From assembly GCA_029260595.1 (NCBI GenBank), contig JAJDCY010000024.1:62001-126000 (forward strand): DNA of 64,000 nt, in the 5' to 3' direction. The notes beneath the pieces are model-generated. The model searched no databases. It worked only from the letters and a program-made list of their open reading frames with translations, and was not told the origin of the DNA. Origin of the DNA: Phycisphaeraceae bacterium. Its GTDB lineage: Bacteria > Planctomycetota > Phycisphaerae > Phycisphaerales > Phycisphaeraceae. The stretch's first letter is position 1; each line of letters opens with the position of its first letter. The translations under genes and the position numbers were made by a program. Shown here piece by piece: positions 26,683-36,600 of the stretch.

Positions 26683-27896
26683 CTAGGGCCTCCTCGCCGA
26701 TCCTCGATTCGCCAGCGCGATCACTGCTGACGAGAAGGTCTTGGAGATGCCGAGGCTGGGCCTGTCCGCCACCGCGTAGAGTAAGTAACCCCCCGCGAGC
26801 GAGACAGCCATGGTGAGTAACACGGAGGTGGCGGCTGATGCCGCATGAGGCAGCGTGCCGCGGGTGTAGAGCGTGACCCAGCAGCCGAAGCTGCAGATAA
26901 GAGGGAAGTGGCACAGGTACAGCCCGAAGGAAATCTTGCCCAGGAACACCGGAAGCCGGCGAGAGAACGCGGCGTTGATCGGCTCAGAGAAAAGAACCCA
27001 GAACGAAACCAGCAACGCCAGCAGCAGGTGCAGCACGCCGCCGTGGTTGGGCAGCCCGATCAACATCATCAGTGCCGCGGTGCCCGTGATGCTAACGACG
27101 CGACTGGCGCGAAGCACGCCGATCCATGCCAGCCCGCGATCGCTCACCCACCGCGGTAGATGATCCCTCAGAACATACCCGTCGCACAGAAAGATCCCGG
27201 CGACGAAGGCGTTCAGCCAGTGTTTGCCCAGCCCCCAGATGACAATCGCGCAGACGGTATAAGCGAACCACCGCCATCGCTTGTTCGCGAACAGCGCGAG
27301 GAAGCCGAACAGGAACAGAGACCCGTACAGCTCCTTCTCCATCGTCCAGAGCACGGTATTGTAGGTCGTCGTCAGATTGAACGAAAAAATGATTCCCACA
27401 GTGCGCTAAACGCCGCGACGCCGGCGCTAGGCTCGAACCCGTAGTAGGAATCCAGCAGCCCGCCCTCGATCGGCGGCCCGTAAAACTTAGCCAATTGGTG
27501 GTTGTACATCAGGCCGCACGCGTGGATCGTATACGCGAGCACGACCGACGCGGCGGCGGGGATCATCAGCCGGGGATACCGCCGCAGCGCCGCCTCGGCC
27601 AGGTAATCCTGCGGGGCCGCGCCGGCGTCCTTGCGGTACGCCGTGAATGTCCTTATGGAAAGGACGAATGCGGACATCACCCAGAACACCCACACCGCGA
27701 AGTCGCCGTCATAGAGCGACGCGAGAAACGCCCGAATGGGCACAGCGAGTGAGACCGGCCACGACGCGAACGCGGCTGCCAACAGCGAATCAGGATCGGC
27801 GGGAAACAGCATCCGCAAGTGATAGATCAGCACGACGAACGCCGCGATTCCACGCAGGTCTTCGAACTCGAGAAGTTTTTTTGATGGCCTGGACAT
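26683..27896 (-). pseudogene. Acyltransferase-3 family gene broken by a single-base frameshift
   Basis: The gene reads as two overlapping frames, 27372-27896 (N-terminal 174 codons, MSRPSKKLLEFEDLRGIAAF) and 26683-27399 (C-terminal part with TTYNTVLWTMEKELYGSLF). Together they match the intact paralogue at 28448-29737 along its length, including the signature NTVLWTMEKELYG. The break lies in a run of six A (27384-27389; six T on the coding strand); one more T would restore LWESFFSFNLT. Acyltransferase-3 proteins are membrane enzymes that O-acylate sugars. The change could be a true mutation, a phase-variable or slippage site, or an assembly error. Confidence 0.85.
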
Positions 27897-28004
27897 GAGC
27901 GGTGGTGCAATATTGCCGGTATCCGGGGGTTCCAGGGTCTCGATGGCCTTCTATCGGGTGTTGGTGGATCGAGCCTTTCGCCTGCGAACGACCAATATGG
28001 CTGA

Positions 28005-28364
28005 AGGTCGGTCGACGATCTCACCGCCGGCGATCGTTTTGCCAACCAGACCGGTACTCAGCTCGCCACCGGCGTCGAGAGGGGCAATGCCGGGCTGAAT
28101 AAGCTCGTGCTCTTCGAAGAGAGCGAGGCCAACATGGACCATCAACTCGACGCCGTCGCGCTCGGCTTCGGCGACAACACCGCCTACGCTGGCGTCGCCC
28201 TCTACGACTTCGCCGGCTATGCCGACCTCGCCGACGTCACAATCCCCCACCAGCGCGACGCGGTGATCCTGCCCGACCTCAAGGTGAAGTACCCCTTTGA
28301 GTACGATCCCAAGCCCCTCAAGCCCTGGTGGCAGGTGGCCCTGCCAAAATCCCACGAGTCCTGA
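28005..28364 (+). pseudogene. C-terminal remnant of a second LEPR/GH18-like gene copy
   Basis: From 28011 the frame reads VDDLTAGDRFANQTGTQLAT and continues with LVLFEESEANMDHQLDAVAL, DFAGYADLADVTIPH and LPDLKVKYPFEYDPKPLKPW, ending at TGA 28362-28364. It lines up with the last 110 residues of the protein at 25390-26634. An in-frame TGA at 28002 closes it on the upstream side and no N-terminal signal, barrel core or ribosome site is present, although a GTG at 28107 could start an 85-residue peptide. It is best read as a leftover of a duplicated gene whose front part was lost. Confidence 0.85.
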
Positions 28365-28447
28365 CCCCATGGTAGTCCCGCGTCGTCGTGCAGGGCACCT
28401 ACGGCCGACCGGGCATCGCCCAACTACTAGCAGGCGCCGCCGGTGAT

Positions 28448-29737
28448 TCATTCGGTCTCCTTTAGCTTCGAGCCGGGGTGCATGGACGAGTCCGGCGACA
28501 AGTTCGGCGGTGTATCGCGTTGCCCGATGACGCTCGCAGCCTTTGTCGTCGCGGCGATGATCGCCGACGACAAGGCTTTGGATATCCCTAGGCTTGGCTT
28601 GTCGGCCACGCGATATAGGATGAAACCGCCGAGCAAGGAGAGTATGACTGAGAAGAACGACGAAATAAGGATCGCTGAGGAATGCGGGATGGATTGTCGT
28701 ACACAGGCGAGGTACGACCAACATCCGAAGCTGCACAGGATCGGCCAGTGGCACAGGTAGAGCCCAAAAGAGATTTTTCCCAGGAACACTGGAATCGGGC
28801 GGGAGAGCGCCGCTCTTAGCGGTGCGGAGAACAATACCCAGAACGAGAGCAACACCGCAAGCGAAATGTTAGCGCTGACGCCCGGTTTTAACCTACCGAT
28901 CGCGATCAGGATCACGACCGTCACGCCCAGTGATACTGCTCGACTAGTCTGCAGACGGCCGACCATGCTCCGCCATGAATACGGGAAGCAGCCGAGCACC
29001 CAGGATCGATTGCAGTAGGCGTCACAGAGCGCGATGCCCAGGACAAATGCGTTGAGCCAGTGTATCCCCAGCCGGCGCAGCACATAGACGGCGGCTATGT
29101 AGCCGAGCGGGCGCCACCTGATCCCCGCGTACACCGCCAAGAACCCGAAGAGGAAGAACGACCCGTACAGCTCCTTCTCCATTGTCCAGAGGACGGTATT
29201 GTAACTGGACGTAATATCAAACGAGAAAAAAGTTGCCCACACGGCACCGCCGACGGCGTCGGTGAAGTCCGCATCGAACTGATAGAACGACGCGAGTGCC
29301 CCGTTCGAATACGGTGGCCCAAAGTATTGAGCCAGATCGTCATTATGCATCCATCCCAATTGATGGAGCACGTAGGCGAAGATCACCGACGCGGTCGCTG
29401 GGATCATCAAGCGGGGGTATCGTCGCAACGCCGCTTCGGACAGGTGTTCTCCGGGGCGGCTGCTATTACTCTGAGCTTCTTTCCGGAAGGTCCGAAGCGA
29501 TAACACGAACGCAGACATCACCCAGAACACGGCAATAGCGATGTAACCGTCGAAGGTTACTGCTGCCAGAGCGCAGACAATCGGTCGCAAGAACGTGGGA
29601 ATCCATTGGAAGTAATTCTCCAGTGCCTCATAAGGATGAATGCTGAAGATCTGGACCAGATGATGGAAGACGACTACTACGGCTGCGATGCCCCGCAGGC
29701 CCTCGAACTCCAGTAGACGTCGCGAGGGATTGGGCAT
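28448..29737 (-). CDS. Acyltransferase-3 family membrane protein (intact paralogue)
   Basis: 429 aa from ATG 29737, matching the start of the broken paralogue; an upstream start at 29788 is also open. It begins LLEFEGLRGIAAVVVVFHHL, with the catalytic-type His-containing motif of acyltransferase-3 enzymes, and has about ten membrane helices. It shares NTVLWTMEKELYGSFF and PVFLGKISFGLYLCHWPILC with the family. These enzymes transfer acyl groups (often acetyl) to sugars of surface glycans. With the nearby glycan and LEPR-signal genes, a role in envelope glycan acylation is reasonable, but no acceptor is indicated. Confidence 0.87.
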   Translation of the reverse strand: MPNPSRRLLEFEGLRGIAAVVVVFHHLVQIFSIHPYEALENYFQWIPTFLRPIVCALAAVTFDGYIAIAVFWVMSAFVLSLRTFRKEAQSNSSRPGEHLSEAALRRYPRLMIPATASVIFAYVLHQLGWMHNDDLAQYFGPPYSNGALASFYQFDADFTDAVGGAVWATFFSFDITSSYNTVLWTMEKELYGSFFLFGFLAVYAGIRWRPLGYIAAVYVLRRLGIHWLNAFVLGIALCDAYCNRSWVLGCFPYSWRSMVGRLQTSRAVSLGVTVVILIAIGRLKPGVSANISLAVLLSFWVLFSAPLRAALSRPIPVFLGKISFGLYLCHWPILCSFGCWSYLACVRQSIPHSSAILISSFFSVILSLLGGFILYRVADKPSLGISKALSSAIIAATTKAASVIGQRDTPPNLSPDSSMHPGSKLKETE

Positions 29738-29824
29738 GGGTAGACTGGCCAACCTGTTCTGGATCAATCGGTCAAGACGGCAGCTCAAAATGAGGGCTTG
29801 TGGACCTTTACTGCCTGGGTGGGT

Positions 29825-31462
29825 TCACGCAGGCAATGGCTCTGCTGTCGCGGATTCTGTGGGTTCCACGATCAGCTTTTGTAGGTATTCCGGCTCGTTG
29901 CGCGCGACCCAGGAGCGAAATGCCTCCTCTTCGTCCACGCGGCCGGCCAGGTAGTGGTCGATCAGGCTTTTGATTGACAGGTGAACCCGGTCGGCGAGTA
30001 CTTTCTTCGCGATCACCTCCCCGAACTTCGGGTCGCTGCCCAGACCCGCGCCGAGCGTCACGTTGTACCCGTCCACCTTGCTCGGTTTGCCGTTCTCATC
30101 TGGCCGGCTCGCGTCGCGTGCCGGGATCCCCGTCAGCCCGATATCACAGATCTGATACTGCGCACAAGCGTTCGGGCAGCCGGTGAAGCTGATCATCAGC
30201 GGCTGATCCAACTCGGTGTTGCCCTCCAGCCATCGCAGCACCCTGCCCGCACGGGCTTTGGTCTCGACCACCGCTAGGTTGCAGAACTCCGCGCCGGTGC
30301 AACTGATCAATGTCGTGCGCAACGAATGGGCTTGAGTGGCCAGCCCCGCATCGTCCAGCGCCGCGCACAGCGGCTGGACATTCTCAGCCGGGACGTCAAG
30401 GATCAGCGCGTTCTGCTTGCCCGTCAGCCGTATCCGTTTCTCGCCCTCTGAGAACCGGTCGGCCAGGTCGGCGATCGCAGCCATGTCGCGCGCCGTCCAC
30501 CTCCCACGCTCGATCGGAATCCCGACGTAGTGGCGTCCGTCTTTCTGCTCGCCCACGCCGACGTGATCGCTGTGCACCGCTGGGGGGTGCAGCAGGGTGT
30601 CATCGTGCTCCAACTCATAACCGAGGATCCCCTCGATCGTGTCACGCGTCCACTGCCAACCCTTATCCGCGACGAGGAACTTCAGCCGCGCCCGTGTCCG
30701 CTTCTCGCGATACCCGTGATCGCGAAAAAGCACCGCCACCGCTCGGGCTACGTCCAACACCTGATCCGGCCGAACAAACGCACGCAGCGGTTGCCCAAAG
30801 TGTGGTGTCGACGACAACCCACCGCCGACCATCAACCCATACCCGGTCTCGCCGTTGGCCCGCCTTACCCCGTACAGCCCAAAGTCATTGATCTGCGGCT
30901 GGTGGCAGTGGATCGAGCAGCCACCCACTGCCGATTTGTATTTCCGTGGCAGGTTCGAGTATTCGTGCTCGCCTTGCGCGTACAGGTCAGCCACGGCCCG
31001 GACGGCCTGGGACGCGTCGATGATCTCGTCCTTGAGCACCCCGGCTAGCGGGCACCCGATCACGTTTCGTGGCACATCCCCACAGGCGAACTGGCTGCTC
31101 ATCCCCATCGCCTCAAGCCGTTCAAAAATCGGCTTGATGTCCTCGATCCGCAGCCAGTGCAACTGGATCGTCTGGCGCGTCGTAATATCGCCGAACCCCC
31201 GGGCGTACCGCTCGGTCAGCTCACTGATCCCGCGCAGCTGTGCTGGGTCGGTCTGCCCGCCGGGGATCTTCAGCCGGAGCATGAAGTGCCCGGTATTGGG
31301 CTTTTGCCGGTACACGCCGAACCACTTGAACCGCTGTTCGAGGTCGCCGGCCTCGATGGCCGCATAATCCCCGCCCTCGGAGTAGCGCATCAGGTCCGCA
31401 AGCACGTCAAAACCGTCTTTTTCTTGCTTTAGAACTTCAACCGGATTGGGTCTGGCGGGCAT
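29825..31462 (-). CDS. Ferredoxin-type nitrite/sulfite reductase (siroheme, 4Fe-4S)
   Basis: 545 aa from ATG 31462, which has AGGTG 6 bases upstream; a GTG at 31471 is also possible. Two ferredoxin-like half domains are visible, RLKIPGGQTDPAQLRGISEL (about 63-82) and VGIPIERGRWTARDMAAIAD (about 313). The cluster-siroheme cysteines are CTGAEFC (about 389) and GCPNAC (about 429), i.e. CX5C and CX3C. It reduces nitrite to ammonia or sulfite to sulfide. Family proteins of both substrates share these motifs, so the substrate is left open. It stands alone, with a 387-base gap to ugd upstream. Confidence 0.88.
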   Translation of the reverse strand: MPARPNPVEVLKQEKDGFDVLADLMRYSEGGDYAAIEAGDLEQRFKWFGVYRQKPNTGHFMLRLKIPGGQTDPAQLRGISELTERYARGFGDITTRQTIQLHWLRIEDIKPIFERLEAMGMSSQFACGDVPRNVIGCPLAGVLKDEIIDASQAVRAVADLYAQGEHEYSNLPRKYKSAVGGCSIHCHQPQINDFGLYGVRRANGETGYGLMVGGGLSSTPHFGQPLRAFVRPDQVLDVARAVAVLFRDHGYREKRTRARLKFLVADKGWQWTRDTIEGILGYELEHDDTLLHPPAVHSDHVGVGEQKDGRHYVGIPIERGRWTARDMAAIADLADRFSEGEKRIRLTGKQNALILDVPAENVQPLCAALDDAGLATQAHSLRTTLISCTGAEFCNLAVVETKARAGRVLRWLEGNTELDQPLMISFTGCPNACAQYQICDIGLTGIPARDASRPDENGKPSKVDGYNVTLGAGLGSDPKFGEVIAKKVLADRVHLSIKSLIDHYLAGRVDEEEAFRSWVARNEPEYLQKLIVEPTESATAEPLPA

Positions 31463-31849
31463 AACAGTCACCTGATCGGATCATATCGGACTCGGTTACC
31501 CCGGACCACTATGAACGCAAATGTAGTTTCTTCGCCCGATAATACGTGTCCGATTGGGTTCACAAGCAATCCCCGAACGCCCCGCAGACATCCATCGTAG
31601 ACACGGGTAGGGGGTTTGGGCGATAATAGATCGCTTTTCTACCCGCCCGCCGTGCCGATCGCAGCCGGCTGACGACGGGGGAGCAAGCAGCAGGAGACGA
31701 GTGGAGGCCGAGACCTTCAAACTCATGCGTCGACAGGGTGTTGCGTTGCGTTCCCGGCGCTCGGTCCAATTGCCCCGCGTACAAGTAATGGCCAACGGAT
31801 CGACGACCGATGTTAGCTGTAATCAGCAACCGATTTAAGGAATCATCAA
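31463..31849. other. Intergenic region between divergent reductase and ugd genes
   Basis: 387 bases. Short frames here have no ribosome site or family resemblance. It must hold the promoters of both flanking genes, and one good candidate for ugd is listed separately. No riboswitch or repeat could be recognised. Confidence 0.6.
31598..31627 (+). promoter_or_regulatory. Candidate sigma-70-type promoter of ugd
   Basis: TAGACA (31598-31603, five of six to the -35 consensus) is followed by 18 bases and GATAAT (31622-31627, five of six to the -10). Transcription would begin near 31634, giving a leader of about 215 bases. Confidence 0.45.
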
Positions 31850-33256
31850 ATGCGCATCACCATGGTGGGTACGGGTTATGTGGGCCTGGTTACGGGCACG
31901 TGCTTCGCGAATACTGGCAACCACGTGACCTGTCTGGACGTTGACCGCACCAAGATCGAGAAGCTCAACAAGGGCATCTCGCCGATCTACGAGCCCGGCC
32001 TGGATGAGCTGATCCAGCGCAACACCAAAGCCGGCCGCCTGCAATTCACGACCGATAAGCAGGCCGCCTACCGCGACGCCGAGGTGATCTTCATCTGCGT
32101 CGGCACGCCCAGCGACGAGCGCGGCCACGCCGATCTCAAGTATGTCCTCGCGGCCGCCTCCGATATCGGCGAAGCCATCGAGAGCGCGTCCGGCCCGTCC
32201 GGCGGTGCCGAGGGCGAGCGCCGCGCCAAGATCATCGTCATCAAATCCACCGTCCCCGTCGGAACCAACGCGAAAGTCAAAGCCGCCATTGCCGCGAAGA
32301 CCGACAAGCCCTTCCGCATGGGCTCGAACCCCGAGTTCCTCAAAGAAGGCGCCGCCATTAACGACTTCAACAAGCCCGACCGCGTCGTCATTGGCTGCGA
32401 GGACAAGGGCACCGGCGACCGGATGCGCGACCTCTACGAGCCGTTCGTCCGCCAGGGCAATCCGATTTTCATCATGGACATCCCGTCCGCCGAGATGGTC
32501 AAGTATGCGGCCAACGCGATGCTCGCGACCAAGATCAGCTTCATCAACGAGATCGCCAATCTCTGCGAGTCCTACGGCGCCGACGTCGACGAGGTCCGCC
32601 GCGGGATGTGCTCCGACAAGCGCATCGGCAACCAGTTCCTCTACCCCGGTCTGGGTTATGGCGGCTCGTGCTTCCCCAAGGACGTGCTCGCCGTGATCTC
32701 GATGGGTGAGACAGCCGACACGCCGGCGCACCTGCTCGACTCGGTTCACAAGGTCAACCAGGCGCAGCGCGGCGCGTTCATGAATAAGATCGATCAGCAC
32801 TTCCAGGGCGACCTGACCGGCAAGAAAATCGCCGTTTGGGGCATCGCCTTCAAGCCCGGCACCGACGACGTGCGCGAGGCCCCGTCGATCACACTCATGC
32901 AGCACATGCTCGAGCGCGGCGCGACCGTCACCGCGTTCGACTCCGTCGCCGAGGAGACCTGCCGCGAAGTCCTGGCCGACAGCGTCAAGTACGCCGGCGA
33001 CCCGATGGACGCGCTCGACGGCGCCGACGCCCTGGTCATCTGCACCGACTGGGACGAGTTCAAGCACCCTGACTTCGATCAGATCAAGCAACGCATGAAC
33101 CAACCGGTGATCTTCGACGGCCGCAATGTCTACCGCCTCGAGACCATGCAGGAAGCGGGCTTCGTCTACTACTCCGTAGGCCGCGCCACCGTCAACGCTA
33201 TCGAATCCGAGTCGACGCCAGCGCCGACCCCGGTCCCGGCTGGCACCGCGTCCTAG
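31850..33256 (+). CDS. ugd: UDP-glucose 6-dehydrogenase
   Basis: 468 aa. The NAD-binding N-terminus reads MRITMVGTGYVGLVTGTCFA. Conserved are IFICVGTPS (about 82), IKSTVPVGT (about 131), GSNPEFLKEGAAI (about 160), the helix EMVKYAANAMLATKISFINE (about 216) and the catalytic-cysteine motif GLGYGGSCFPKDVLA (about 268). The C-terminal domain has WGIAFKPGTDDVREAPS. The enzyme oxidises UDP-glucose to UDP-glucuronate for surface polysaccharides. A long antisense open frame over this gene is a codon-bias shadow. The gene ends about 46 bases before the tmRNA. Confidence 0.96.
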   Translation: MRITMVGTGYVGLVTGTCFANTGNHVTCLDVDRTKIEKLNKGISPIYEPGLDELIQRNTKAGRLQFTTDKQAAYRDAEVIFICVGTPSDERGHADLKYVLAAASDIGEAIESASGPSGGAEGERRAKIIVIKSTVPVGTNAKVKAAIAAKTDKPFRMGSNPEFLKEGAAINDFNKPDRVVIGCEDKGTGDRMRDLYEPFVRQGNPIFIMDIPSAEMVKYAANAMLATKISFINEIANLCESYGADVDEVRRGMCSDKRIGNQFLYPGLGYGGSCFPKDVLAVISMGETADTPAHLLDSVHKVNQAQRGAFMNKIDQHFQGDLTGKKIAVWGIAFKPGTDDVREAPSITLMQHMLERGATVTAFDSVAEETCREVLADSVKYAGDPMDALDGADALVICTDWDEFKHPDFDQIKQRMNQPVIFDGRNVYRLETMQEAGFVYYSVGRATVNAIESESTPAPTPVPAGTAS

Positions 33257-33302
33257 ACGCGCCTAGAATCCCCCGGTTCTTGGAACGTGTTCTTTGAAAA
33301 CT

Positions 33303-33680
33303 GGGGCCGACCGGTATCGACCGGACAGGGAAGGTTCGTCGTGGCGCGCCCAGGTGTACGTAGGCCTGGCTAAACCACGTACAAAATTTTAATTGCTGAC
33401 AACTCTGTTGTTGGTCGGATCGGCTTTGATAGCCCGATCCGCCTGGCCGCCTAACTAGTGGCCGTGATCGTGGGCGACCGCCCGTAAGAACCCGCGATCA
33501 TAGACTCATCGGGCTCGCCCAAGCGTGACGCCGTGGCGCGCACAGGCTAAAAAACACCAGGGCTGGGTCGGGCGCACGCTGTCGCTGGCGGGCGCCAAAC
33601 CAAGACTAAATCAACGACTATGCGTGTAGAAGCGGCGAAGTGACTGTCTCGGGACGGGGGTTCGATTCCCCCCGGCTCCA
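33303..33680 (+). ncRNA. ssrA: Transfer-messenger RNA (tmRNA, ssrA)
   Basis: 378 bases. The 5' end GGGGCCGACCGGTATCGACC matches the conserved tmRNA start, and the 3' end holds a T arm (GGGGGTTCGATTCCCCCC) and the strand CGGCTCC that pairs with the first seven bases; A33680 is the discriminator. CCA is not encoded. A tag frame starts at GCT 33395 and ends at TAA 33452-33454. tmRNA rescues stalled ribosomes, adding a degradation tag. The RNA is one continuous piece, not the permuted two-piece form. Its 3' end faces the NRPS cluster. Confidence 0.97.
33395..33454 (+). other. tmRNA tag-peptide reading frame
   Basis: The frame reads ADNSVVGRIGFDSPIRLAA then TAA, preceded by AAAATTTTAATT just before the resume codon. 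The Ala-Asp start and the hydrophobic Leu-Ala-Ala end are typical of proteolysis tags. The tag is 19 encoded residues, longer than the common 9-14. Confidence 0.9.
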
Positions 33681-33694
33681 TTATATTTCTGATT

Positions 33695-36600
33695 TTAGCG
33701 TTTGTCGGTGATTGCGCGCAGGCGTGCGGCCAGGACGCCGACATAGGGTTCCTTCAAAATTGTGTCGTGGTTGCCGGGAATGCGTTCGATGCGCACGCCG
33801 TCTTGGGCGATCGGCTGCCAACCCAGGTGGTCGGGGCTGGCCATGAGCAGCGGTGGTGTGCGCGCACGGAAGAGCGTGAGCCGCCCCGTGTATGGCGGGG
33901 GGTCGTACTGGAGGCCGGCTTGATACTGCACCTGCATGAAGCGCCGCCGCCAGTCCGGTAGGTCGCGGACGCCGAACACGGCTTGGAGATCGATCTGAGG
34001 CGTGGACGGTGATGGTTGTCTGGCGATTCGGGTGCGGACCCGTCGCCACCATCCGCGCATCTTCCCTATCAAGCGGTTGGCCATGCGCTTCGGCGGTGTC
34101 CGCAACAGGTCGTCGAGGACCCACCACGGCACGGCACGCAGGAAGTGCGGGATTACCTTGAGCCTGCTTAGCCCGGTCAGGCGTTCGATCGGGCGGGGGC
34201 CGGTGTCTAAGATTGCGAGTATCGCGACTTGCTCGTCGGACTCGGTCAACAGCCGCGCCATCTCATACGCGACCAGGCCGCCGAGCGAATACCCGCCGAG
34301 GTGGTAGGGCCCGTTGGGTGAGACCGCGCGGATTGCCCGCAGGTAGCGCTTAGCCATCGAGGTGACGTCGGTGTCCGGCTCGGCGTTGCCGTCGCGGCCG
34401 GCCGCTTGAAGCCCGTATATCGGCTGATCGGGGGCGAGGCGCTTCGCCAGGTCGACCAGAAAGAACACATCGCCACCCAGGCCGTGGACGAAGAAAAACG
34501 GCGGCTTGTCGCCCCGGGGCTGTAGCGGGATGAGTGAACGCGAGCTATCGATATCAACGCCACCGCTGTCGTCAATCGCGATGGCGAGCTGTGCGATTGT
34601 CGGGTATTGGAACAGCGTCGCGATCGGCAGGTCTTGGCCGAGTGCCTCTTGGATTCTAGTGAACACCCGGACGGCTTGGAGGGAGTGGCCGCCGAGCTCA
34701 AAGTAATCGTCGTGGATACCGATCCGCTTACGTTTGAGCACCTCGGACCAGATCTCGGTGAGCTTGTGCTCGGTGTTGCTGCGTGGCGCGACGTAGGGCT
34801 TCTCGTCCGACGGCTGTGCGACACCGGGGGCGGGCAGGGCGTCGTGGTCGACCTTCCCGTTCGCGGTAGTCGGTAATGAATCCATCGGGACAAACACCGA
34901 CGGGATCATGTACTCGGGTAACTGGTTCTTGAGAAAGGTGCGCAACTCGGCGGTGTCAGGCTGTTGACCGTCGGCGGTCACGACGTATGCGACAAGCGCG
35001 GGCTCATCGTGGAGCTCGGCGCGGAGGGTGACGGTGTTTTGTCGGATCGACGGGTGGCGGCTCAACGCCTCAATGATCTCGCCGGGCTCGATCCTAAAGC
35101 CACGGAGCTTGATCTGCCGGTCCATGCGGCCGAGATACTCGATCCGCCCGTCTTGCAAGCGACGACACAGATCGCCGGTGCGGTACAGGCGGCTGCCCGG
35201 GCCGGCTGCGAACGGGTCGGTAACGAACCGTTGTGCCGTAAGGTCCGGTTGATCCAAATATCCCTCGGCCAGGCCCTCGCCGCCGATGTAGAGTTCGCCC
35301 GGGACGCCGATCGGCTGGAGGTTGCGCTCGCCGTCAAGGACGTACAACTGAGTGTTGCAGATCGGCCTGCCGATCGTGATCGGAGGCCTGGAGGACTGCA
35401 CACGATCGACGGAGGACCAGATCGTGGTTTCGGTTGGGCCGTACATGTTCCACAACTCGGCCGATCGTTCGATCAGCGGGTGGACGAGGTCTCGCGGCAT
35501 CGCCTCGCCGCCGCAGAGGATCCGCAGGCGGCCACCGCCCCGCCAGCCCGCATCGATCATCATCCGCCAGGTCGCGGGCGTTGCCTGCATGACGGTCGCG
35601 TGGTGGCTTTCGATCACTTCGGTCAATCGCCGCCCGTCGGAGGCGGTATCGCGGTCGACCAATGCGACGCATCCGCCAACGGTCAGCGGCAGAAACAACT
35701 CGAGCCCGGCGATGTCGAACGAGAGTGTGGTCACCGCGAGCATGACGTCGTCGCGATTGAACCCCGGTGACTTCGCCATCGACATCAGGAAGTTGGTCAG
35801 CGCCCGGTGGGGGACGGCCACGCCCTTGGGTCGGCCGGTCGAGCCGGAGGTAAAGATCACGTAAGCCAACTCAGATGCGCTTGCAGCGGTGGGGGGGGCG
35901 GTGGTCGGGCGATTGGCGAGGCGGTCGACGATTGAGTCTAGGAAGAGCAGCGTAACGTCCGAATCGGGCAGGCGCTCGCGCAATGGTTCTTCGGTGAGGA
36001 TGGCTACCAGGCCGCTATCCTCCACCATCATTTCCAGGCGCAGGATGGGGTATGCGGGATCCATCGGGACGTACGCGCACCTCGCTTTCATGACGGCGAG
36101 TAGTGCGACCAGCATCCGCGGTGAGCGGTTGACGCAAACCCCGACCAGTGACCCGGCCGCGATGCCGCGATCGGTTAGCTTGTGCGCGAGTTGGTTCGCG
36201 GCGTCGTTGAGTTGTCCGTATGTCACCCGCTCGTCATGGAAGGTGACGGCGACGCGGTCGGGAGACCGGCGGGCGTGTTCTTCGAACAGCCGGAAGAATG
36301 GCTCGCCCGGATCGATACCGCCAGTGTCGGATTGGCCGGCGTCTTGTAAGAGTTGCCTGTTTTCATCGTCGGTCAGCAGATTGAGGTTGTCGATCGGCCG
36401 GTCGGGATCGGAGACGATCGATGCCAGCAACTGGTGGTAGTGGCCGAGCAAGCGATCAATCGTCTCTTCACGGAACAGCGCGGTGTTGTACTCGATACAC
36501 ACATCGAGGTGGGGCTGCTGATCGTCAACGGACACCGCCAGATCAAACTTGGCGACGCCGTGATCAAGCTCCTGCATCTCGACTGTGATCCCGGGCAGGT

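Larger units (their letters stand above)
27990..29737. repeat. Second copy of a duplicated two-gene unit (GH18-like C-terminus plus acyltransferase-3)
   Basis: The order at 25390-27896 (GH18-like forward, acyltransferase-3 reverse) recurs at 28005-29737 in the same orientation. In copy 1 the GH18-like gene is intact and the acyltransferase is frameshifted. In copy 2 the GH18-like gene is truncated and the acyltransferase is intact. The copies differ clearly at base level, so the duplication is not recent. Confidence 0.75.

Noticed and set aside
31835-33103. 422-codon open frame antisense to ugd
   Set aside because: Gly/Val/Asp-rich shadow caused by high-GC third positions over a strongly conserved enzyme; no domain.
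33257-33302. Promoter of tmRNA
   Set aside because: TAGAAT- and TTGGAA-like words are present but not at usable spacing.
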